The notes under the pieces are model-generated. The model did not search any database. It worked only from the letters and a program-made list of their open reading frames with translations, and had not been told where the DNA came from. Below, piece by piece: positions 9,543-19,960 of a DNA stretch of 34,508 nucleotides. The translations under genes were made by a program, and so were the position numbers. Within the stretch, counting starts at the first letter, position 1. Every line of letters starts with the position of its first letter. This DNA comes from Rhodoferax sp. Lineage in GTDB: Bacteria > Pseudomonadota > Gammaproteobacteria > Burkholderiales > Burkholderiaceae_C. The stretch covers positions 1-34,508 of the forward strand of contig SHXM01000010.1 in assembly GCA_009693325.1 (NCBI GenBank), in the 5' to 3' direction.

Positions 9543-10433
9543 ATGAAAGACAAGCAGTCCAAAGGCGCTATCCGGGCGGGCGACTCGAAGCAGCCATTGG
9601 CAACCGGCGACTTGCCGCCCGAGGTCCGGCCAGGCCAGTCGGTCGAACTATTGCAAGCGCTGCACATCCTCACCCGGGAGCGCAAGCTCAACCAGGACTC
9701 GCGTCGCAAACTCAAGCAGGTCTACCACCTCTTCCAGTTCATCGAGCCACTGTTGCTGGCGCTGGGTGAGCCGGCCGGCGGCATCACCCTGGCCGACCAT
9801 GGCGCGGGCAAATCCTACCTGGGCTTCATTCTGTACGACCTGTTTTTCAAGGCGCGGACCAGCGGGCGTATTTACGGCATCGAGAGCCGCACCGAATTGG
9901 TGCAAAATTCGCGCGAGCTGGCGGCGCGGCTGGGTTTTGGGCGCATGTCGTTTCTGAACCTGAGCGTGGCCGAGTCAACCCATGCCGCCCAATTGCCAGC
10001 GCAGATGGACATGGTCACCGCGCTGCACGCCTGCGACACCGCCACCGACGATGCCATTGCCTTCGGCCTGGCCAAACAGGCCAAATATATGGTGCTGGCG
10101 CCCTGCTGCCAGGCCGAAATTGCCCGCCTGCTCGGCCAGAACCGGGCCCTGTCGCTGTCACGGACCCCGCTGGCTGAGCTGTGGCGCCATCCCCTGCATA
10201 CCCGGGAGATGGGTAGCCAAATCACCAACGTGCTGCGCTGCTTGTACCTGGAAGCCCGTGGCTACCAGGTCACCGTGACCGAACTGGTGGGCTGGGAGCA
10301 CAGCCTGAAAAACGAACTCATCATCGCCCGCCACACCGGCCAGCCCAAGCAAAGCGCCGCCGACCACCTGCGCGCCATCCTGCAAGAGTTCGGTCTGCCC
10401 AACCTAATTGGGGTCAGATTCCAATTAAATTAG
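9543..10433 (+). CDS. SAM-dependent methyltransferase (Methyltransf_32-like)
   Basis: ITLADHGAGKSYLGFILYDLFF, MVTALHACDTATDDAIAFGLAKQAKYMVLAPCCQAEI; ATG 9543 preferred over the longer ORF start at 9471. The last codons and stop lie in the RAYT-associated repeat. Confidence 0.8.
   Translation: MKDKQSKGAIRAGDSKQPLATGDLPPEVRPGQSVELLQALHILTRERKLNQDSRRKLKQVYHLFQFIEPLLLALGEPAGGITLADHGAGKSYLGFILYDLFFKARTSGRIYGIESRTELVQNSRELAARLGFGRMSFLNLSVAESTHAAQLPAQMDMVTALHACDTATDDAIAFGLAKQAKYMVLAPCCQAEIARLLGQNRALSLSRTPLAELWRHPLHTREMGSQITNVLRCLYLEARGYQVTVTELVGWEHSLKNELIIARHTGQPKQSAADHLRAILQEFGLPNLIGVRFQLN
10405..10427 (+). repeat. REP-like hairpin repeat, left outer copy
   Basis: TAATTGG-GGTCAGATT-CCAATTA: 7-bp stem, 9-nt loop. 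Confidence 0.9.
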
Positions 10434-10445
10434 TTGGGGTTAAAT

Positions 10446-10468
10446 TAATTGGGGTCAGATTCTAATTA
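10446..10468 (+). repeat. REP-like repeat, left inner copy (one mismatch)
   Basis: TAATTGGGGTCAGATTCTAATTA. Confidence 0.88.
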
Positions 10469-10494
10469 TCATCTGGGCCTTGCTTGGAGATGCT

Positions 10495-11190
10495 ATGGCC
10501 CGACTGCCCAGACTCACGCTGCCCGATTACCCGCACCATGTGATTCAGCGTGGCAACAACCGCCAGGCGACTTTTGTGCGGGCGGCCGATTACCAGCGTT
10601 TACTCGACCTGCTTGACGAAAACGCCCGCCTGTTCGAGGTTGCCATTCACGCCTATGTGCTGATGAATAACCACTTCCACCTGCTTGCCACACCGCAGAC
10701 GGCCGAGGGCCTGCCGCTGATGATGCAGGCGCTTGGCCGGCGTTATGTGCGCTATTTCAATGATGCTCAGGGCCGCACCGGCACGCTGTGGGAGGGGCGC
10801 TACAAGTCCACGCTGATCCAGACCGATCGTTACCTGCTGGCCTGCATGGCCTACATTGACCTCAACCCGGTGCGCGCCGGCATGGTCGCCCAGGCCGCCG
10901 ACTACCCCTGGTCCAGCCATGGCCACTACATTGGCCGCGGCACCGACAAGTTGGTGACGCCGCATGCCCTGACCTGGACTCTGGGTAACACCCCCTTCGC
11001 ACGGGAGGCCGCCTACGCCGAATTGGTGCAATCGGGCGTCAATCCTGTGCAGCAACTGGCTTTGACGGCTGCAACCCTGCGCGGCTGGGCCTTTGGCGAG
11101 CCTGATTTTGTTGCGGATTTACAAAAGAGAACCCAGCGCCGGGTGAGCAAAGGGCAGGCCGGCCGTCCAGCGGCGGCGATCAAACCATGA
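10495..11190 (+). CDS. REP-associated tyrosine transposase (Y1_Tnp, HUH single-strand transposase family)
   Basis: MARLPRLTLPDYPHHVIQRGNNRQATF, HxH in MNNHFHLLATP, GTLWEGRYKSTLIQTDRYLLACMAYIDLNPVRAGMV with catalytic-Tyr region. Confidence 0.93.
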   Translation: MARLPRLTLPDYPHHVIQRGNNRQATFVRAADYQRLLDLLDENARLFEVAIHAYVLMNNHFHLLATPQTAEGLPLMMQALGRRYVRYFNDAQGRTGTLWEGRYKSTLIQTDRYLLACMAYIDLNPVRAGMVAQAADYPWSSHGHYIGRGTDKLVTPHALTWTLGNTPFAREAAYAELVQSGVNPVQQLALTAATLRGWAFGEPDFVADLQKRTQRRVSKGQAGRPAAAIKP

Positions 11191-11233
11191 TCAAAAACCC
11201 ATGTATGAGCAGGGTTGCCCCTTTAGCTCGCCC

Positions 11234-11255
11234 TAATTTATGATCTGTCCCCAAT
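11234..11255 (-). repeat. Degenerate REP-like repeat, right inner copy
   Basis: taatttatgatctgtccccaat aligned to taattggaatctgaccccaat with mismatches. Confidence 0.55.
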
Positions 11256-11282
11256 AAAATAGGTTTTTGATTTAATGCCATT

Positions 11283-11305
11283 TAATTGGAATCTGACCCC
11301 AATTA
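11283..11305 (-). repeat. REP-like hairpin repeat, right outer copy (exact inverse of left outer copy)
   Basis: taattggaatctgaccccaatta. Confidence 0.9.
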
Positions 11306-11371
11306 AAGGGCTTGGTGTTTTTGTTGCAATGCAGTAATCTGCTCGCCCCGAGCTGTATTTAGGAGTGGGCC

Positions 11372-14300
11372 ATGACGACGGCGGCAGAGATTGAGTTTGT
11401 TAAAAACCAGGGTTTATATGACAGTGCGTATGAGCATGACGCCTGTGGCGTTGGTTTTGTGGCGCATATCCGGGGCGAAAAGAGCCATTCGATTGTCAAG
11501 AACGCGCTCAAGATTCTCGAAAACCTGGACCATCGCGGCGCGGTGGGGGCTGACAAACTGATGGGGGATGGGGCGGGTATCTTGGTGCAACTGCCTGATG
11601 CCCTGTACCGGCAAGAGATGGCGGCGCAGGGCGTGGCGTTGCCGCCGCCGGGCGAGTATGGCGTTGGCATGATCTTTTTGCCCAAGGAGCATGCCAGTCG
11701 GCTGGCCTGCGAGCAGGAGATGGAGCGGGCCATCCGAACCGAGGGCCAGGTGCTGCTGGGCTGGCGCGATGTGCCGGTCAACCGCGAGATGCCGATGTCC
11801 CCCACTGTGCGCGACAAAGAGCCGGTGCTGCGCCAGGTGTTTATTGGCCGCGGCAACGACGTGATCGTGCAGGACGCGCTGGAGCGCAAGCTGTATGTGA
11901 TTCGCAAGACCGCCAGTGCCGCCATCCAGAACCTGCAGCTCAAGCACAGCAAAGAGTATTACGTGCCCAGCATGTCCAGCCGCACCGTGGTTTACAAGGG
12001 TCTGCTGCTGGCCGACCAGGTGGGCACCTATTTCCGCGATCTGGAAGACCCGCGTTGCGTCTCTGCCCTGGGCTTGGTGCACCAGCGCTTTTCCACCAAC
12101 ACCTTCCCCGAGTGGCCGCTGGCCCACCCCTACCGCTACGTGGCGCACAACGGCGAGATCAACACCGTCAAGGGCAACTACAACTGGATGAAGGCCCGGG
12201 AAGGCGTGATGTCCTCGCCGGTGCTCGGCGCCGACCTGCAAAAGCTCTACCCGATCAGTTTCGCCGGCCAGTCCGACACCGCCACTTTTGACAACTGCCT
12301 GGAACTGCTGACCATGGCCGGCTACCCGATCAGCCAGGCGGTGATGATGATGATTCCCGAGCCCTGGGAGCAGCACAGCACCATGGACGAGCGCCGCCGT
12401 GCCTTCTATGAGTACCACGCCGCCATGCTGGAGCCCTGGGACGGCCCGGCCAGCATTGTCTTCACCGATGGCCGCCAGATCGGCGCTACGCTGGACCGCA
12501 ATGGCCTGCGCCCCTCGCGCTACTGCATCACCGACGACGACCTGGTGATCATGGGCTCCGAGTCGGGCGTTCTACCCGTGCCTGAGAACAAAATCGTCCG
12601 CAAATGGCGCCTGCAGCCCGGCAAGATGTTCCTGATCGATCTGGAGCAGGGCCGCATGATCGACGATGAGGAACTCAAGGCCAACCTGGCCAACAGCAAG
12701 CCCTACAAGCAGTGGATCGAGAACCTGCGCATCAAGCTCGACGACCTGGCCTTTGTGGAGCGCCGCCTGGATGGCGCAACCGCCGATCTGCCCGCAGCAT
12801 TCCTGCCCAAACGCCTGGCCGACAGCGTCAGCCTGCTCGACCGCCAACAGGCTTTTGGTTTCACCCAGGAAGACCTCAAGTTCCTGATCGCACCCATGGC
12901 CGGTGCCGGTGAAGAGGGCATTGGCTCGATGGGCAATGACAGCCCGCTGGCGGTGCTGTCCGACAAGAACAAGCCGCTCTACAACTATTTCAAGCAGTTG
13001 TTCGCCCAGGTGACCAACCCGCCGATCGACCCGATTCGCGAGGCTATCGTGATGAGCCTGGTGTCATTCATCGGCCCCAAGCCCAACCTGCTCGACATCA
13101 ACCAGGTCAACCCGCCGATGCGCCTGGAGGTGAGCCAGCCGGTGCTCAACTTTGACGACATGAGCAAGCTGCGCGACATCGAGCGCCATACCCAGGGAAA
13201 GTTCCGCAGCCAAACCATCGACATCACCTACCCGCTGGCCTGGGGCCATGAAGGCGTGGAGGCCAAACTGGCCTCGCTCTGCGCCGAGGCGGTGGACGCG
13301 ATCAGGGGCGCCAAAAACATCCTGATCATCAGCGACCGCGCCATCAGTGCCACTCAGGTCGCCATTCCGGCACTGCTGGCCCTGTCCGCGATCCACCAGC
13401 ACCTGGTGCAAGCTGGGCTGCGCACCTGCGCCGGCCTGGTGGTTGAGACCGGTTCGGCGCGCGAGGTGCACCACTTCGGGGTGCTGGCCGGTTATGGTGC
13501 CGAGGCCGTGCACCCTTACCTTGCCCTTGAAACCCTGCACAGCATGCACCAGGACCTGCCGGGGGAACTGAGTGCTGACAAGGCCATCTACAACTACATC
13601 AAGGCGGTGGGCAAGGGCCTCTCCAAAATCATGTCCAAGATGGGCGTCTCCACCTACATGAGCTACTGTGGCGCCCAGTTGTTTGAGGCTATCGGCCTCT
13701 CCAGCGCCACTGTGGCCAAGTATTTCAGCGGCACGCCCAGCCGGGTCGAGGGCATCGGTGTGTTCGAGATTGCCGAAGAGGCGATTCGCATGCACCGCGC
13801 CGCCTTCAGCGCCGACCCGGTGCTTGCCACTATGCTTGACACCGGCGGTGAATACGCTTGGCGGGTGCGTGGCGAGGAACACATGTGGACGCCTGATGCC
13901 ATCGCCAAGCTGCAGCACAGCACCCGTGCCAACAATTGGAGCACCTACAAGGAATACGCTGAGCTGATCAACGACCAGAGCCGACGCCACATGACGCTGC
14001 GCGGTTTGTTTGAGTTCAGGTTTGAGCCGAGCCGGGCTATTTCGGTGGATGAGGTGGAGCCGGCCAGCGAGATCGTCAAGCGCTTTGCCACCGGCGCCAT
14101 GTCGCTGGGCTCGATCAGCACCGAGGCGCATGCCACTCTGGCCGTTGCCATGAACCGCATCGGCGGCAAGAGCAACACCGGCGAGGGCGGCGAAGACCCG
14201 GCGCGCTACCGCAATGAGCTCAAGGGTATCCCGATCAAGCAGGGTGACACGCTCAAGAGCGTGATCGGCGAGGACGTGGTGGAAGTCGACCTGCCACTGC

Positions 14301-16144
14301 GCGACGGCGATTCGCTGCGCTCACGCATCAAGCAGGTGGCCTCAGGCCGTTTTGGTGTCACCGCCGAATACCTCACCAGCGCTGACCAGATCCAGATCAA
14401 GATGGCGCAGGGGGCCAAGCCGGGCGAGGGCGGCCAGCTGCCCGGCGGCAAGGTGAGTGACTACATTGGCAAGCTGCGCTACTCGGTGCCCGGCGTGGGC
14501 CTGATCTCGCCGCCGCCGCACCACGACATCTATTCCATTGAAGACCTGGCGCAGCTCATCCACGACCTGAAAAACGTGGCGCCGCATGCCAGCATCAGTG
14601 TCAAGCTGGTGAGCGAGATCGGTGTGGGCACCATTGCCGCGGGCGTGGCCAAGTGCAAGAGCGATCATGTGGTGATTGCCGGCCATGATGGCGGTACCGG
14701 CGCCTCGCCCTGGTCCAGCATCAAGCATGCCGGCAGCCCCTGGGAGATAGGCCTGGCAGAAACCCAGCAGACTCTGGTGCTCAACCGGCTGCGGGGCCGC
14801 ATCCGGGTGCAGGCCGACGGCCAAATGAAAACTGGCCGCGATGTGCTGGTAGGCGCCTTGCTGGGCGCTGATGAGTTTGGGTTCGCCACGGCGCCGCTGG
14901 TGGTCGAGGGCTGCATCATGATGCGAAAGTGTCATCTCAATACCTGTCCGGTTGGCGTTGCCACGCAGGACCCGGCACTGCGCAAAAAATTCGCTGGCAA
15001 GCCAGAGCATGTGGTCAATTATTTCTTTTTTGTTGCCGAGGAGGCGCGCCAAATCATGGCGCAGCTCGGCATCCGCAAGTTCGACGACCTGATTGGCCGG
15101 GCCGACCTGCTCGACATGCGCCAAGGCATAGACCACTGGAAAGCCAGCGGTCTGGATTTTGGCCGTTTGTTTGCCATGCCGCCGGTCGGCCCCGAGGTGG
15201 CCCGGCACCAGATCGAGAGCCAGGACCACGGCCTGGAGAAGGCGCTCGACCAGCGGTTGATCGCCAAAAGCCGCCCGGCCATCGACCGCGGCGAGCGGGT
15301 GCAGTTCATGGAAGTGGCGCGCAATGTCAACCGCTCGGTCGGTGCCATGTTGTCGGGCGCGCTCACCCAGGTTCACCCCCTAGGATTGCCGGACGACACC
15401 ATCCGCATCCAGCTCGAAGGCACTGGCGGCCAGTCCTTTGCCGCCTTTTTGGCCAGCGGCATCACGCTCTACCTGATTGGCGACGCCAATGACTACACCG
15501 GCAAGGGCCTGTCGGGCGGCCGCGTGGTGGTGCGCCCCAGCATCGATTTTCGGGGCGAGGCGGTGCGCAACACCATTGTGGGCAACACCGTGATGTATGG
15601 CGCCACCAGCGGGGAGGCATTCTTTAGCGGCGTGGCCGGCGAGCGCTTTGCGGTGCGCCTGTCTGGTGCCACCGCAGTGGTTGAGGGCACTGGCGACCAT
15701 GGTTGCGAGTACATGACCGGCGGCACCGTGGCCGTGCTGGGAAAAACCGGGCGCAACTTTGCCGCCGGCATGAGCGGCGGTATCGCTTATGTGTATGACG
15801 AAGACGGACAGTTTTCCGGACGCTGCAACACCGCCATGGTGGCGCTGGACAAGGTGTTGCCGCAGACCGAGCAGCGGCAAAGCCTGCCACCGGCACTGTG
15901 GCACCAGGGACAGAGTGACGAGGCGCAACTGAAAAAACTGCTTGAAGACCACAACCGCTGGACCGGCAGCAAACGCGCCCGTGAACTGCTCGACAACTGG
16001 GAGCAGTCCCGCCTGAAATTCGTCAAGGTCTTTCCGCTCGAATACAAGCGCGCCCTAGGCGAAATTCATGCCAAAAAAACGGCGTCAGCCCTGGCCAGTG
16101 CCGGCGCTCATGCTGCCAAAAAAGAGGTCGTCGATGTCAAGTAG
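11372..16144 (+). CDS. gltB: Glutamate synthase (NADPH) large subunit
   Basis: 1590 aa; [20 protein letters not shown] (Ntn amidotransferase Cys), [49 protein letters not shown]-terminal GXGXG domain. Confidence 0.98.
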   Translation: MTTAAEIEFVKNQGLYDSAYEHDACGVGFVAHIRGEKSHSIVKNALKILENLDHRGAVGADKLMGDGAGILVQLPDALYRQEMAAQGVALPPPGEYGVGMIFLPKEHASRLACEQEMERAIRTEGQVLLGWRDVPVNREMPMSPTVRDKEPVLRQVFIGRGNDVIVQDALERKLYVIRKTASAAIQNLQLKHSKEYYVPSMSSRTVVYKGLLLADQVGTYFRDLEDPRCVSALGLVHQRFSTNTFPEWPLAHPYRYVAHNGEINTVKGNYNWMKAREGVMSSPVLGADLQKLYPISFAGQSDTATFDNCLELLTMAGYPISQAVMMMIPEPWEQHSTMDERRRAFYEYHAAMLEPWDGPASIVFTDGRQIGATLDRNGLRPSRYCITDDDLVIMGSESGVLPVPENKIVRKWRLQPGKMFLIDLEQGRMIDDEELKANLANSKPYKQWIENLRIKLDDLAFVERRLDGATADLPAAFLPKRLADSVSLLDRQQAFGFTQEDLKFLIAPMAGAGEEGIGSMGNDSPLAVLSDKNKPLYNYFKQLFAQVTNPPIDPIREAIVMSLVSFIGPKPNLLDINQVNPPMRLEVSQPVLNFDDMSKLRDIERHTQGKFRSQTIDITYPLAWGHEGVEAKLASLCAEAVDAIRGAKNILIISDRAISATQVAIPALLALSAIHQHLVQAGLRTCAGLVVETGSAREVHHFGVLAGYGAEAVHPYLALETLHSMHQDLPGELSADKAIYNYIKAVGKGLSKIMSKMGVSTYMSYCGAQLFEAIGLSSATVAKYFSGTPSRVEGIGVFEIAEEAIRMHRAAFSADPVLATMLDTGGEYAWRVRGEEHMWTPDAIAKLQHSTRANNWSTYKEYAELINDQSRRHMTLRGLFEFRFEPSRAISVDEVEPASEIVKRFATGAMSLGSISTEAHATLAVAMNRIGGKSNTGEGGEDPARYRNELKGIPIKQGDTLKSVIGEDVVEVDLPLRDGDSLRSRIKQVASGRFGVTAEYLTSADQIQIKMAQGAKPGEGGQLPGGKVSDYIGKLRYSVPGVGLISPPPHHDIYSIEDLAQLIHDLKNVAPHASISVKLVSEIGVGTIAAGVAKCKSDHVVIAGHDGGTGASPWSSIKHAGSPWEIGLAETQQTLVLNRLRGRIRVQADGQMKTGRDVLVGALLGADEFGFATAPLVVEGCIMMRKCHLNTCPVGVATQDPALRKKFAGKPEHVVNYFFFVAEEARQIMAQLGIRKFDDLIGRADLLDMRQGIDHWKASGLDFGRLFAMPPVGPEVARHQIESQDHGLEKALDQRLIAKSRPAIDRGERVQFMEVARNVNRSVGAMLSGALTQVHPLGLPDDTIRIQLEGTGGQSFAAFLASGITLYLIGDANDYTGKGLSGGRVVVRPSIDFRGEAVRNTIVGNTVMYGATSGEAFFSGVAGERFAVRLSGATAVVEGTGDHGCEYMTGGTVAVLGKTGRNFAAGMSGGIAYVYDEDGQFSGRCNTAMVALDKVLPQTEQRQSLPPALWHQGQSDEAQLKKLLEDHNRWTGSKRARELLDNWEQSRLKFVKVFPLEYKRALGEIHAKKTASALASAGAHAAKKEVVDVK

Positions 16145-16195
16145 GCCGACACATTGCCGTAGATCCCCGGTCGTAGCCAGAGATGCCATCCACCC

Positions 16196-16222
16196 CGTCA
16201 TTCCCGCGCACGCGGGTATCCA
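16196..16222. repeat. Dispersed palindromic repeat of the CGTCATTCCCGCG-CGCGGG-ATCCA type
   Basis: cgtcattcccgcgcacgcgggtatcca; inverted arms cccgcg/cgcggg; minus translation gives the familiar VWIPACAGMTG signature. Confidence 0.75.
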
Positions 16223-16271
16223 TACACCGATCGTCATTTGAGCTCGCGGCGCCACCGCCAAGGAAAAAAAT

Positions 16272-17738
16272 ATGGGAAAAATCACTGGTTTCATGGAGTT
16301 TGAGCGGCTTGAGGAGGTCTACAAGCCCGTGCCAGAACGGCTCAAAAACCACCAGGAATTCGTCCTAACGCTCGATGACGGGCAGGCCAGGCAGCAGGCC
16401 GCGCGGTGCATGGATTGCGGCACACCTTTTTGTAACAGCGGCTGCCCGGTCAACAACATCATTCCCGATTTCAATGAGCTGGTGTTTCGGGGCGACTGGA
16501 AAAACGCCATCGATGTTCTGCACAGCACCAACAACTTTCCCGAGTTCACCGGCCGCATCTGCCCGGCCCCCTGCGAGGCCGCCTGCACCCTCAATGTCAA
16601 CGACGAGGCGGTAGGCATCAAGTCGATCGAGCATGCCATCATCGACCGAGCCTGGGGCGAAGGCTGGGTACAAGCTCGCCCGGCTGTGCAGACCAGCGGG
16701 AAAAAAGTGGCGGTTGTGGGCTCTGGCCCGGCTGGCATGGCCGCAGCACAGCAACTCGCGCGTGCCGGCCACGCGGTCACCCTGTTTGAAAAAAACGACC
16801 GGATCGGTGGCTTGTTGCGCTACGGCATTCCCGATTTCAAAATGGAGAAAACGCACATTGACCGCCGTGTGGCGCAAATGGAACAAGAGGGCGTGACCTT
16901 CCGAACCGGCGTGCTGGTGGGGGCGCTGCCAGACGGCTCCAAGGTCACCAACTGGGCCCACGAAACAATCTCTGCGGTGCGTTTGCAGCAGGACTTTGAT
17001 GCGGTGCTGCTCACCGGCGGCGCCGAACAGTCCCGCGATCTGGCAGTGCCGGGCCGCGACCTGGACGGGGTGCATTTTGCGATGGAGTTTCTGCCCCAAC
17101 AGAACAAGGTGAATGCTGGTGATTTGCTCAGCGCGCAACTGCGTGCCGATGGCAAGCGCGTGATTGTGATTGGCGGCGGCGACACCGGCAGCGACTGCGT
17201 GGGCACCAGCAACCGGCACGGGGCGCTCAGCGTCACCCAGTTTGAACTTATGCCAGAACCGCCGGTTGAAGAAAACCGGCCCCTGACCTGGCCTTACTGG
17301 CCACTCAAGCTGCGCACCAGTTCCAGCCATCAAGAGGGCTGCGAACGGGAATTCGCGATCTCGACCAAAGAGTTTTTGGGCCGCAATGGCCGGGTCACCG
17401 GCCTGAAGACGGTGCGTCTTGAATGGCGCGACGGCAAGCAGGTCGAGGTAGCTGGCAGCGAGCAGGTCCTGCCCGCCGATTTGGTGCTGCTGGCCATGGG
17501 CTTTGTCAGCCCGGTGGTCACGGTGCTCGACGCCTTTGGGGTGGAGCGCGACACCCGGGGCAATGCCAGAGCCAGCACCGAGGCCATTGGCGGCTATGCC
17601 ACCAATGTGCCAAAAGTGTTTGCCGCAGGCGATATCCGGCGCGGCCAGAGTCTGGTGGTGTGGGCGATTCGCGAAGGCCGCCAGGCTGCGCGCGCGGTTG
17701 ACCTGTTTTTGATGGGCGCCAGCGAATTGCCGCGCTAG
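16272..17738 (+). CDS. gltD: Glutamate synthase (NADPH) small subunit
   Basis: [77 protein letters not shown]. Confidence 0.97.
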   Translation: MGKITGFMEFERLEEVYKPVPERLKNHQEFVLTLDDGQARQQAARCMDCGTPFCNSGCPVNNIIPDFNELVFRGDWKNAIDVLHSTNNFPEFTGRICPAPCEAACTLNVNDEAVGIKSIEHAIIDRAWGEGWVQARPAVQTSGKKVAVVGSGPAGMAAAQQLARAGHAVTLFEKNDRIGGLLRYGIPDFKMEKTHIDRRVAQMEQEGVTFRTGVLVGALPDGSKVTNWAHETISAVRLQQDFDAVLLTGGAEQSRDLAVPGRDLDGVHFAMEFLPQQNKVNAGDLLSAQLRADGKRVIVIGGGDTGSDCVGTSNRHGALSVTQFELMPEPPVEENRPLTWPYWPLKLRTSSSHQEGCEREFAISTKEFLGRNGRVTGLKTVRLEWRDGKQVEVAGSEQVLPADLVLLAMGFVSPVVTVLDAFGVERDTRGNARASTEAIGGYATNVPKVFAAGDIRRGQSLVVWAIREGRQAARAVDLFLMGASELPR

Positions 17739-17866
17739 TACTAAGCCCCGGCGGAGGTACCGGGCCGCCCCAATCGGCGGGGCTGACGCCCTGCGAACAG
17801 GGGGCAGAACCGTCAAGACAATCCCTTATCATTGGCGCTCGGCGGGTATGCCCCGGCGACTGCTAT

Positions 17867-18679
17867 ATGCCCGTTTACACACCGCAACCCCTTGTTGAAT
17901 TAAAGAATCTAAGCTTTGGCTACGCAGAGCGGCGCATTCTGGACGACATCTCCCTGGTGGTGCCACGCGGCAAGGTGACTGCCTTGATGGGCGCCTCGGG
18001 CGGCGGTAAAACCACCTTGCTGCGTCTGATTGGCGGCCAAAACCGGGCGCAACTGGGTCAGTGCCTGTTTGATGGCCAGGACATCGGGGGAATGGGTCGA
18101 CGCGAGTTGTATGCGGCGCGCCGTCGCATGGGCATGTTGTTCCAGTTTGGCGCTCTGTTTGCTGACCTGTCGGTGTTTGAGAATGTTGCCTTTGCATTGC
18201 GCGAGCACACCGACCTGCCCGAGGCCCTGATTCGCGATATCGTGCTAATGAAGCTCAATGCCGTGGGACTGCGTGGTGCGCAAGCCCTGATGCCCAGCGA
18301 ACTATCAGGCGGCATGGCCCGGCGCATTGCACTTGCGCGGGCCATCGCACTTGACCCCGAGCTCGTGATGTACGACGAGCCGTTTTCTGGGCTCGACCCG
18401 ATCTCTCTGGCCATCGCGGCCCGCCTGATTCGCCAGCTCAATGACGCCATGGGCCTGACCAGCCTGTTCGTGTCGCATGAGCTCGAACAAACCTTTGCCA
18501 TTGCTGACCATGTCATTATTTTGGCCAACGGCAAACTCGCAGCACAGGGCCGGCCTGAAGACCTGCTGCAAAGCGAAGACCCGCGGGTCTACCAGTATGT
18601 CAATGCGCGCTTTGACGGTCCGGTGAGTTTTCATTACCCCGGACCCGCGGTGAACGCTGACTTTGAGGTGCCTGCATGA
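17867..18679 (+). CDS. mlaF: Phospholipid transport ABC ATP-binding protein MlaF
   Basis: Walker A MGASGGGKTTLLRLIGG, signature LSGGMARRIALARAIALDPELVMYDEPFSGLDP; followed by mlaEDACB. Confidence 0.93.
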   Translation: MPVYTPQPLVELKNLSFGYAERRILDDISLVVPRGKVTALMGASGGGKTTLLRLIGGQNRAQLGQCLFDGQDIGGMGRRELYAARRRMGMLFQFGALFADLSVFENVAFALREHTDLPEALIRDIVLMKLNAVGLRGAQALMPSELSGGMARRIALARAIALDPELVMYDEPFSGLDPISLAIAARLIRQLNDAMGLTSLFVSHELEQTFAIADHVIILANGKLAAQGRPEDLLQSEDPRVYQYVNARFDGPVSFHYPGPAVNADFEVPA

Positions 18680-19458
18680 GTGGCGGCCGGCTCGCTGGTG
18701 TCGGTTTTGCCCTGCGCCGCCAACTCGCTGGCCTAGGGCTGGGCGCGCGACTGTTTGGCCGCCTGCTGCTTACGCTGGGCCCAAGCTTCAGGCGGTTTGG
18801 CTTGGTACGAGACCAAATGCATTTTTTGGGCAATTATTCGCTGGCCATTATTGCTGTGTCGGGTCTGTTTGTCGGTTTTGTTTTTGGCTTGCAGGGCTAT
18901 TACACCCTGCAGCGCTACGGCTCTGCCGAGGCACTGGGCCTGCTGGTGGCGCTCAGCTTGGTGCGCGAACTCGGGCCGGTGGTGACTGCCCTGCTGTTTG
19001 CCGGGCGTGCCGGCACCTCGCTGACCGCTGAAATTGGCCTGATGAAAGCCGGCGAGCAAATCAGCGTGATGGAAATGATGGCGGTGGACCCGGTGCAGCG
19101 CATCCTGGCGCCGCGTTTTTGGGCCGGTGTGATCGCCATGCCCCTGCTTGCAGCGGTGTTCAGCGCCACTGGCATCATTGGTGGCTGGGTGGTGGGCGTG
19201 CTGATGATAGGGGTGGACGCGGGCTCCTTTTGGAGCCAAATCCAAGGCGGTGTGGATGTTTGGAAAGACGTTGGCAACGGGGTTATCAAGAGTCTGGTGT
19301 TTGGCTTCACCGTGACCTTCATTGCCCTGCTGCAAGGCTTTGAGGCCCAGCCCACACCTGAGGGGGTGGCCAGTGCCACCACCCGCACCGTGGTGGTGGC
19401 CTCGCTCTCAGTGCTGGGGCTGGATTTCATCCTGACCGCCTTGATGTTCACGATTTAG
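18676..19458 (+). CDS. mlaE: Phospholipid transport permease MlaE
   Basis: ELGPVVTALLFAGRAGTSLTAEIGLMKAGEQISVMEMMAVDPVQRILAPRFWAGVIAMPLL. Confidence 0.95.
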   Translation: MSGGRLAGVGFALRRQLAGLGLGARLFGRLLLTLGPSFRRFGLVRDQMHFLGNYSLAIIAVSGLFVGFVFGLQGYYTLQRYGSAEALGLLVALSLVRELGPVVTALLFAGRAGTSLTAEIGLMKAGEQISVMEMMAVDPVQRILAPRFWAGVIAMPLLAAVFSATGIIGGWVVGVLMIGVDAGSFWSQIQGGVDVWKDVGNGVIKSLVFGFTVTFIALLQGFEAQPTPEGVASATTRTVVVASLSVLGLDFILTALMFTI

Positions 19459-19471
19459 AAAGACTTTTGCC

Positions 19472-19960
19472 ATGCAACGCTCAAAAAATGATGTCTGGGT
19501 GGGTTTGTTCGTGCTGGTCGGGGCCGTGGCCCTCCTGTTCCTAGCGCTGCAGTCGGCGAATTTGCTGAGCCTCAGCTTTCAGGACACCTACCGCGTGGTG
19601 GCCAAGTTTGACAATGTGGGCGGCCTCAAACCCAAGGCGGCGGTGCGCAGCGCGGGCGTAGTGGTAGGGCGGGTTGAGAAAATTGTGTTTGATGACAAAT
19701 CCTTTCAGGCCCGGGTCACACTGGCGCTGGAGAGCCGCTATGCGTTTCCCAAAGACAGCTCCCTCAAGATACTCACCAGCGGGCTGCTCGGTGAGCAGTA
19801 CCTCGGCCTTGAGGCAGGGGCCGATGGCAGCAACCTGGCGGCTGGCGACACCATCAGCAGCACCCAGTCGGCGGTGGTACTGGAGAGCCTGATCAGCCAG
19901 TTTTTGTACAGCAAAGCGGCTGATGCCAGCCAGCCTGAGGCGGCCAAGGCCAAACCATGA
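19472..19960 (+). CDS. mlaD: MCE-domain protein MlaD
   Basis: DVWVGLFVLVGAVALLFLALQSANL...FDNVGGLKPKAAVRSAGVVVGRVEKI...LTSGLLGEQYLGLEAG. Confidence 0.94.
   Translation: MQRSKNDVWVGLFVLVGAVALLFLALQSANLLSLSFQDTYRVVAKFDNVGGLKPKAAVRSAGVVVGRVEKIVFDDKSFQARVTLALESRYAFPKDSSLKILTSGLLGEQYLGLEAGADGSNLAAGDTISSTQSAVVLESLISQFLYSKAADASQPEAAKAKP

Larger units (their letters stand above)
10405..11305 (+). mobile_element. RAYT element: transposase flanked by inverted 23-bp hairpin repeats
   Basis: TAATTGGGGTCAGATTCCAATTA at 10405..10427 and its exact reverse complement at 11283..11305, with second degenerate copies on each inner side. Confidence 0.85.

Noticed and set aside
13064-14131. 355-aa and other long minus-strand ORFs inside gltB
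   Set aside because: Same shadow-ORF effect; His/Gln/Gly-rich translation without domain character.
16261-16272. The pilQ slippery context GGAAAAAAATAT also occurs just before the gltD start
   Set aside because: Here it is the purine-rich ribosome-binding region plus ATG; A-rich coincidence, not a shared frameshift element.
17764-17806. GC-rich hairpins (gcccc..ggggc, ccctg-cgaa-caggg) between gltD and mlaF as an intrinsic terminator
   Set aside because: Several mutually exclusive short stems and no T tract; cannot be supported as a terminator.
16365-17816. 483-aa minus-strand ORF antisense to gltD
   Set aside because: Shadow ORF expected from GC-rich codon bias; gltD on + is unambiguous and the antisense product shows no recognisable motif.
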